A stretch of 64,000 nucleotides of DNA from Enoplolaimus lenunculus (lineage: Eukaryota; Nematoda; Enoplea; Enoplida; Thoracostomopsidae): positions 43,819 through 107,818 of the forward strand of contig JASANG010003165.1 of NCBI GenBank assembly GCA_030248215.1, read 5' to 3'. A program made the translations under genes and the position numbers. Shown here in pieces: positions 56,907 through 64,000 of the stretch (the first letter of the stretch is position 1; each line of letters starts with the position of its first letter). Under the pieces are notes generated by a model. That model did not search any database and had not been told where the DNA came from. It worked only from the letters and a program-made list of their open reading frames with translations.

Positions 56907-57200
56907 TAAGCCTGTGAGACATGCTTGTCTCAGTGCACATGCAATATAATGCAGTGTATTGTATGTATGCTAGCTACAGCATACGGTCGACACCGTATAG
57001 TCGACGAAATATGCAGTTGGACAGACGGGCTGCGTGGCACAGTGGTAGAGTGTTCGTTTAAGGATCCGTAGGCTGAGAGTTTGATCCCTGCTCTGGAGGG
57101 CCGCTTTTGCAGCTGCTTAGTTGAAAGGTCTGAAGTTCCGGTTTCTACTTAGACTGACAAACGTAATTTGCGAACGAGTTTGACCTCCATAATCGAAAAG
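56907..57200 (+). repeat. tRNA-derived SINE-like element
   Basis: GGGCTGCGTGGCACAGTGG (A box) and GAGTTTGATCCCTGC (B box) form a tRNA-like head at about 57028-57100. It is preceded by a conserved GTCGACNNNNTAGTCGACGAAA segment and followed by GGTCTGAAGTTCCGG. An inverted copy lies at 58205-58500. Confidence 0.75.
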
Positions 57201-57580
57201 GTTCAACATCTAAAAAAACTGCCTTCTTTATGGTCAATCCAAAAAATTTCGTGGGTAAAATATGTCACCATTTATCCGTTGCCACCCTGTATTCGCATCT
57301 TTGTTCGCTCATCTGGAAAGTGTCATGTGGTTCTTTCTCAAAAACACATTTTACTCCTACGCCAGGGTTCGATGTGACCTTGAAATTTTGTTATATCCAG
57401 TAGTTTTTTTAAGACTTTTTTAAAGAATTAAAAACCCAATACAACATTGTTTTACGATACAATAAACTAAAAAAATACAACGGAAAAATGGTAAAATATC
57501 AGGCTATTTAGATACAATCAAGTATCTAATATTGTAACAATATATTTGAGCTGATGCAGTATATGTAGATAGATGTATAT

Positions 57581-57960
57581 CAGGGTGTAACCGGATAACT
57601 GTTTCCGTTTTCGTGTAAAATCGGTGTCCGTTTCCGTTATAGAAATAACGGAAATTATGTTATTTTTACGTTCAAAATTATTTCTAAAACAACGTATGTA
57701 TCTCGCAATTTTTTGTTACAGGTATGCTGCAATTGTTCGAAATGCAATAAGAATTACAAAATTCATTCAAAATTTTAAAAAATATCGATGCATCCGTCAT
57801 TTTTTGTTTGAAATTTTAAAAACACCGTTGAATTTATCACTCGTAGATTATTATGTTGAAACAAATCTTTTTGAAACTTTTATACTTCAATATCCGTTTC
57901 CGTTATTTTGATCACTATCCGTTTCCGTTTCCGTTATTTTTAGTATCCGTTTGCACTCTG
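57581..57960. repeat. CCGTTTCCG-type repeat, clean copy
   Basis: 380 bp from CAGGGTGTAACCGGATAAC to CCGTTTGCACTCTG, with a possible TATAT target duplication. It defines the ends of the family. Confidence 0.8.
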
Positions 57961-58204
57961 ATATATAGATTGTAGGAAGTTTCTATTTAATATCAAATTC
58001 TTGGTCCTGTTTCTGAATGCAAGTAAAATTTAATAAATACTGTTTACTTTCAAAGATATTAATTAGAAATTAAACAGCCGTAATGAATCGACTAAAATTT
58101 CACCTTCATAACATTTCAACTGCGATTATCAACAAAACCCTACCGCCTTTAATATACATATCAAGCAACTAAAATTTGACAAAAATTTAGAGCCCCAGCA
58201 GACA

Positions 58205-58500
58205 ACTTTTGGGTTCGCTCAAATGTTATGTTGGGTTGAATACTGTCAGTCTAGGTAGGAACCGGGACATCAGACCTTTCTATTAAGCAGCTGGAAAAGC
58301 GGGCTAGAGCGGGGAATGAACTCTTAGCCTATGGATCCTTAAGCGAGCACTCTACCACTGCGCCACGTAGCCCGCCTGTCCAACTACCATTTTCGTCGAC
58401 TATATTTGTCGACCGTATGCTGTCACCAGCATACATACAGTGCAATGCACTATATTGCATGTGCACATAACGGACAAGTATGTCTCACATGCTTACAAAT
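58205..58500 (-). repeat. tRNA-derived SINE-like element, inverted copy
   Basis: On the minus strand GGCTACGTGGCGCAGTGG and AGAGTTCATTCCCCGC correspond to the A and B boxes. The GTCGAC-containing head and the GCATGTGCAC segment match 56907-57200. Confidence 0.75.
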
Positions 58501-59497
58501 ACGAGACTGATTCCGTTCCTCGATTCAAACTGTCACAGTTTTCATTGGCTACTGTCAAAAAATCCTGAATCAACGCATCAAGTTTGCAAAAATTGTTAAA
58601 ATTGCACCATTAATTGCCAATTAATGTTGCATTTTGACTGTCATGAAAAACTTTTTTAACATTTTTTGTTGCAGAACAAAATAGCAATTTTTTATCTGCA
58701 CAAATGATTGCATCTCAACGCCGGATGAGTAATATGAGAAAATGGAAATATGATAAAATACTCTTTTTTTCCCAGAAAGTAAAAATACTTTTTCTCAGAA
58801 GATAAACCAACGTGGGTGGCAGGCTTTATCTGCCCAAATATTAACGTCGATTTTGATAAATTAAGCAGTTTTAGGTTACCTATCACAAGATTGGCAAAAA
58901 ATTTTTACTGGAAAAAACCAGAGGTCGGTAAGTGATTGGGTACGGGTAAGTATTGGCCTCCTAATAGCTCGAGCATAAAAGTTACTTAATACTTTCAAAT
59001 TCACTACTTCGAAATGTCGTTTGAGAAACATTACTTGCGCTAAGTAAATACTTAAGTCACTGAACGTAATAATCATGATCAGGAACACTGGGTTTATGAA
59101 AATGACAAATAATTCATTATTTATATTGGTCTTAAGCTCAAACTGTCCTACACAACTGTTCGCATCGACACTACAAAAATTTGACGCCTTTGTGTTTTGA
59201 TTTCAATGTTTGCCTCTACTGAATTTAAGCGAAATGACTCAAAAATAAGTATAAAGTTTTTTTAGTTTCTAAAATTTTAATATTTCGATGTTTTAAAATT
59301 AAAAAATATGATAAAAACGAAAAAACACTTTTTCAACTCGCGTCGTATTCGCCTACGGTATAAAGGTTTAAGCTGTTTTGTTAGAAAACACACAGTGAGC
59401 TTCAGAGAAACAGTTTGCACTGCAATATGTCTATTGAAAATTTGCTGGTGGACCCGCTGAATCCACTTACTACGTTTGAATCTGTTTAGTCTTTCTG
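58501..59497. other. No gene recognised
   Basis: AT-rich. Short minus-strand frames (64-70 codons) at 58692-59088 have no motif. Confidence 0.35.
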
Positions 59498-59800
59498 GTT
59501 ATTTCTGAGTATAATAACAGTAAATATTAACTCATTCTGAGCTGATTTAAATCCGGATCAGTTGTTTAATTAACTCAAAATGAGGTGAATCACAACTCGG
59601 AACTTTGTTGTCTGGAAGACTGAACTCTCGGGTCATGGCTTTGTGTAGAAAACCGAACTCTGAAGTCAGTGAAAATTAATCAACTCCCTTAAGCACAGAA
59701 GAGCGAACCAATGTTTACTGCTATTAACTCAGAAATGAAACCAGAAACGAATAATGCGTTCTCTGAGTTGATTAATCAATTCGTCGGAATTTACAGCGCT
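59498..59800. repeat. Foldback MITE (AACTCAGA family), degraded
   Basis: TTAACTCATTCTGAGCTGA at left and CTGAGTTGATTAATCAA, GGAATTTACAGCG at right. Confidence 0.65.
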
Positions 59801-61748
59801 CGAGCTGTCGTCAGCTGGTGATAAGTGCTACATACTATTGAAAATACGCAATTTTAGGCACAGACAATTTGCATATACCAGGTTTTGTCCAGTGCTAACT
59901 TATGAGCTATAATCAAAAAGTAATTAAGTAAGTAAGTGGTTATAACTGGCATCGTCAGACAGCTCAACAGGTCGGATCAGGCTTGGTCTGCCATCACTCG
60001 GCTCCTGCTGATGAGGACAAAGCTTACTGAGACCCGATTGCCAGTTATACGCATACGAAAAGATATTCAAATGTAGAATTGGCAAAACCATAATAAAGAC
60101 CATGGCAAAAAACCTAAAATGCAAAATCAGTAGCACCAGTGTACCACTGTGTATAGTTTTGAACTCGTCTAAGGGGTATATAATTGGAAAACGCTGAAAT
60201 ATCCGCTTTACTTACTGTTTTAACAGTGGGATAAAGGTAAACATATATGAAATTGAAACATATCAATTTGTTTGTAACTTAAAGATTGTAAAATTATCAC
60301 TAAATCTTATCAGTTAACAAACATGAGTTTATAAATATGTTTATATACAGATTACAAGCCGGGTCTGCCTCAGTTGCCAGCATTTCATGGATAAATGAAC
60401 CGCTTACAACCGGGTTCGCCAGTTTCCGGTTCCGGTAGAATTTTTGCCGCTATTCAGTGACAGCTATTCGTTACCCTTTGGGGCAATTGATTTTAAGCTT
60501 TTCGTAGATTAGTATTATTATTAAAATTTACATATTCAAAACATTATATTATATACATAATTCTGGATCAGCTTCGATTCCGGTTCCGGCACAATTTGTT
60601 GATATCAATTTCCGGTCTTGATTTTTTTAGTTCCGGCTGGAACTTTATAAATGAATGCTTATCGTAAAGCATATACCATAGATCTAATTTGATGTCTCTA
60701 TGAAACTAATTTCGATTGCGGACGAAAACTATGTTATAAACCATTTGGAGCAGTAAACTAGAATAACTTGTCCGTTTTATGTCCTTTAATCCCGAGCGGA
60801 CCCAACGAATGGCAGGTGCGGAAACTTCTAAAAGTGGGGGGAGATAAAATAGTGGGCAAAAGCTCGCGAGTGAAGCGAACGAGGAGCCGAACGTCACTTT
60901 AGTGCAAAACCTTAATATCAAATGTTGGGTTGATCCCTGTTCGAATTCGTGGTCATGATGGCTTCAACTTTGGATCGGCCATTGAACCCAACATATTCCG
61001 TGGAGCAAAAAGACTTTAAAGAGAGACGAACAGTTTTAAGGATTCTTTAAAATTTAGCTTATCTGACATGAAGACAACTCGTAATTGGGTAAAGTTAAGC
61101 TATTTTACCCGTTACAGTGATGACTCAGCTTAAACCGTGTGCCATAAACACTTGTTTATTAATCAGTATCTGTATAATTAAAGCTGGAACGCCACATATG
61201 CGTATTTTGAATGAATCACCGGCATTTGCATAACGAACGAACCTTGATGCACACTGCGCAATCGTTTAACAATGTTTTTGAATCATTGTGTCGTTTTTGA
61301 CGATGAAAACACCCGAAAAACAACTCAAAGATAAAGTAGTGCATCCATAGAACTTTTGTGTTTTGTTAAAAAAAATTATAATCATACTAATAATGCGGGA
61401 AAATTGCCCAAAATACGTATGTGGCCAGTTTCAGCTTAAATTATACAAATATAATAATTTGGATAACGAATATATAGTTCAGCTGGAAGCAAATATAATA
61501 AAGGTATAGAAGAAATTGCTGAACGAACATTTTCTAAGAAACAAGTTTGAGCGTTGCGAACTTTTATTTAAACCACTTTCACTGGTAAACAATAAAAGTT
61601 AAATATGACTCCAAATACAAAATTGATTTAATGTTGAAAGCTTTTGAATTGAAGTTTGCACTTTATTTTAAAATATGACGCGACTTATAAGTGTTTGTAA
61701 ATATTTGAAGCAAAGTTCACACTTTAATTTTCCGTTGAGACTTCAAAT
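59801..61748. other. Repeat remnants, no gene
   Basis: 59801-59860 is a fragment of the CGTATTCTCAAATG MITE. 60395-60640 is a CCGG-rich repeat. Two TGTGGNNNGTTTCAGC-like blocks lie near 61190 (inverted) and 61405. Confidence 0.5.
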
Positions 61749-62027
61749 TCAAGCGCAAAAAACGACCATGAGTCCAAATATGCTACTAAGTTGAGTGTCA
61801 ACATATTCTCTCAGAATTTTACTTTCTGGAGTCTTTATTTTCAGTCGAAGCGACTGTTTGCCTGAAATGGTTCGATTTTGAAAATTTGATTTACATATCG
61901 AAAATGTTCGAATTACGGTTACATTTGAGTGAATACAGAAATTCGGTGACAGATTATAGTAAAAAATACCGGTTTTGGCATACTGCCAATGGTTTGCGAC
62001 GCTGACAAGGGTAGCTAAAGAATGCAA
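61749..62027 (-). CDS. Candidate terminal exon, unrecognised
   Basis: A 92-codon frame ending in a hydrophobic SSIFGLMVVFC tail and stop. Composition (paired Cys, Asn-x-Thr sites) is like an extracellular or membrane protein. No clear acceptor or family. Confidence 0.22.
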   Translation of the reverse strand: MHSLATLVSVANHWQYAKTGIFYYNLSPNFCIHSNVTVIRTFSICKSNFQNRTISGKQSLRLKIKTPESKILREYVDTQLSSIFGLMVVFCA

Positions 62028-62740
62028 AACGTCAACTTAGGTCTGGAAACACCAAAGCGCGTACAACCCTATAGAGCTTTAAGTATAAACTTAAACCTGA
62101 GCCAAAACCGGAATTTTAAACATCCGTGTTTAGAACGTTGTTTTTAGACCAAAATTGGCCATATTTTGAAAAAAAACGGTAGTACCAATTAGGCTAAACT
62201 TTATCTAAAATTGCGTAAACAGTAAATCAAATGTAAAGCAAGTTTACTAGTTTTCAGTTGGCGTTTACGATTTTGTAACCCCGTGCAACTGACTATTAAT
62301 GTTTATAAACTTTGAAATACCGAATATGTCAGCTTCAAAAGATAACGCTTGCACTTGCGCTCATTATATATACCCAGTGAAACTGTAATAGATTGCGGGA
62401 TATGTTTATATATCTGTGTATATATTATTTTATATATACGGGATCACTAAAAGCAAACAGTGCAAAACTTACTGGGGCCTTCTGGAGGGTAAACACTCTC
62501 ACAGCTTCCCAAAGATTCACTCAGCGTTTAAGGAACTGCAAAATTATATAAGCTTATCATTAGCCTTTAACATTTAGGTTTTCGAATATCAGTAATGGTG
62601 GTCAATTTCGCCTAATATGACTGGCATTTTTAAAGTCAACCAGAAAAATATTAAAAATCTTTCAATTTTTTTTCAATCATAAGGGTCGATTTGTAAGATA
62701 TTGTGCTTATAGAAAGGTGACCAGCATTTGGATTCGCCAA

Positions 62741-62761
62741 TATATATATATAAATATATTT

Positions 62762-62812
<51 letters not shown>
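62741..62812. repeat. AT microsatellite
   Basis: About 70 bp of AT dinucleotides broken by a T9 run. Confidence 0.92.
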
Positions 62813-62814
<2 letters not shown>

Positions 62815-64000
62815 AATTTATACTATTTACATTAGATTTAAAACTAAAACGACTTATCCCTGGCGACTACTAGAAGCTTGCTTAGAAATATAGGTATTTA
62901 AGCGTTGAACTGTATATGTTTGCATAACGAATTATGCATTGAAAAATATTATTTTTGCGTCAACAAACAAGATATAGGGCTTTTAGGAAAACAATTTGTG
63001 TTAGAATGCCTTAGGGGGTGTAGCTATTAGGTAGTCCCCCACGTCGCAAAATCTTTAAATCACACTTGAAGTTTATCTACGGGCGTGAACAGTACACAAG
63101 TTGGGGGGTCATACAGAGTTGGACCGGTATTGAAAATCTGATCTGACGTTGGCGTTCAGTTGTAGGAACTAGGCCGACTGTGACCATTTGTTTCTTTTTA
63201 TTGATTGGTCCAAACTCTAAACAGGCACACCGAGCATTTTTCTGATTGGCTAAAAGGCCAGCCTACCAATGACGTCATACAATTTAGTGTTTGTCGGTCC
63301 AAAGCTGACGAAGACCGCAGTAGGATACGTGTTCTTTGAAAACTTTTCTAATTTTTCGATGGGTATTTGTGATTTGAGCAGGTATGCGTTCGCCAATGAA
63401 AGCCAGTTTATTGGTAGTTTTTCAACTTTGTTTTGCGATAAAAATACAACAATATTTTTAGCAAAATTATAACAATTCAAATTAGCTTTGAAACAAAAAA
63501 ATGCAGACCGAATACACTGCCAGATATCTAATGGCTATTGTGAATATAGGCAGGCGTTTTCAGTTTGCTGGTGAAACGTCTTAGTCGCCATGTGAGGATA
63601 TTAAAGAATTAAATTAGCTTCGTGTGTCTGGAACGTAAATCCCAGCACCAAACAGTGGGATGGTGGGGGTCGTAAAAGTCTACGCACTCCAGAGTCCTTG
63701 AGAGTCTGCTTAGTCCGAGTTTATTAAGATTGATTATAACCGATATCAAAACCCCACCATTAAACGTATACACAAATAATAACAGATCTTCAAGCAAATT
63801 AATATTGACTTTATAAATTCGCTTTTAGGGTTAACAATACTGCTTTTGGGGAAACATTTAAACGATCGGACAGTAAATATTGCAATTACAGAACAGCTGT
63901 CCGTCTGAAAAGAGGTGACAATTGAAATTTTGACTGAATTCGTTTCGCTCGAGCAGGGGATTGAAATATACCAGAAGAACGCTAGAGCGATAAATTGGAT
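62813..64000. other. No gene recognised
   Basis: Overlapping frames on both strands at 63250-63480 cancel each other as evidence. A single CRE palindrome TGACGTCA lies at 63270-63277. Confidence 0.35.

Noticed and set aside
57028-57100. Functional tRNA gene
   Set aside because: Part of a repeated ~295-bp element; anticodon arm and acceptor pairing are poor.
59990-60035. Hammerhead ribozyme or C/D snoRNA (CTGATGAGGAC...ACTGAGACC)
   Set aside because: The second conserved segment reads GAGAC instead of GAAAC and stem II does not pair; the C and D boxes lack a terminal stem.
63250-63480. Small genes on both strands
   Set aside because: The two frames overlap fully, neither has splice or family support.
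1-64000. Nematode origin because of TTAGGC repeats
   Set aside because: Nematodes lack a true hedgehog with the Hedge domain; this window has a complete one.

Overview
This is metazoan nuclear DNA. It is AT-rich, its genes are split by GT-AG introns, and it is packed with short non-autonomous transposons. A true hedgehog gene (Hedge plus Hint domains) rules out nematodes, even though TTAGGC hexamers are common here. A divergent invertebrate, perhaps a tunicate, is my best guess, but no single feature proves it.

Layout: (1) 229-1700, plus strand: the last three exons of a DHX36-like DEAH-box helicase. (2) About 2.2-8.8 kb: a field of nested MITE-like repeats. (3) 8810-20539: an LTR retroelement of Ty3/gypsy type with two ~950-bp LTRs. 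Its protease/integrase region is decayed and no reverse transcriptase is recognisable. One long open frame (15988-19536) encodes a 1182-residue UPF1-like superfamily 1 helicase in the slot where an envelope gene usually sits. (4) 20.5-28.3 kb: repeats plus two unrecognised candidate exons on the minus strand. (5) 28401-32052, minus strand: a two-exon gene I read as an N-terminal PD-(D/E)xK (NERD-like) nuclease joined to a superfamily 1A helicase, 973 residues. (6) 32.7-39.3 kb: repeats, including a 1.2-kb higher-order TTAGGC-type array. (7) 39878-46943, minus strand: a complete five-exon hedgehog gene (704 residues) with palmitoylation Cys, zinc ligands, Gly-Cys-Phe autocleavage site and Hint catalytic residues. 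(8) 47-64 kb: repeats, a 91-bp satellite, a cluster of three perfect CRE sites about 2.7-3.0 kb upstream of the hedgehog start codon, and a few weak candidate exons.

The genes do not form one pathway. The most unusual items are the helicase-carrying LTR element and the nuclease-helicase gene; both are candidates for nucleic-acid defence or counter-defence roles, which is inference only. At least ten families of short inverted-repeat elements fill the rest. One is piggyBac-like with TTAA target sites and a tRNA-like internal promoter; another carries a TTAGGC core that has expanded into a minisatellite.
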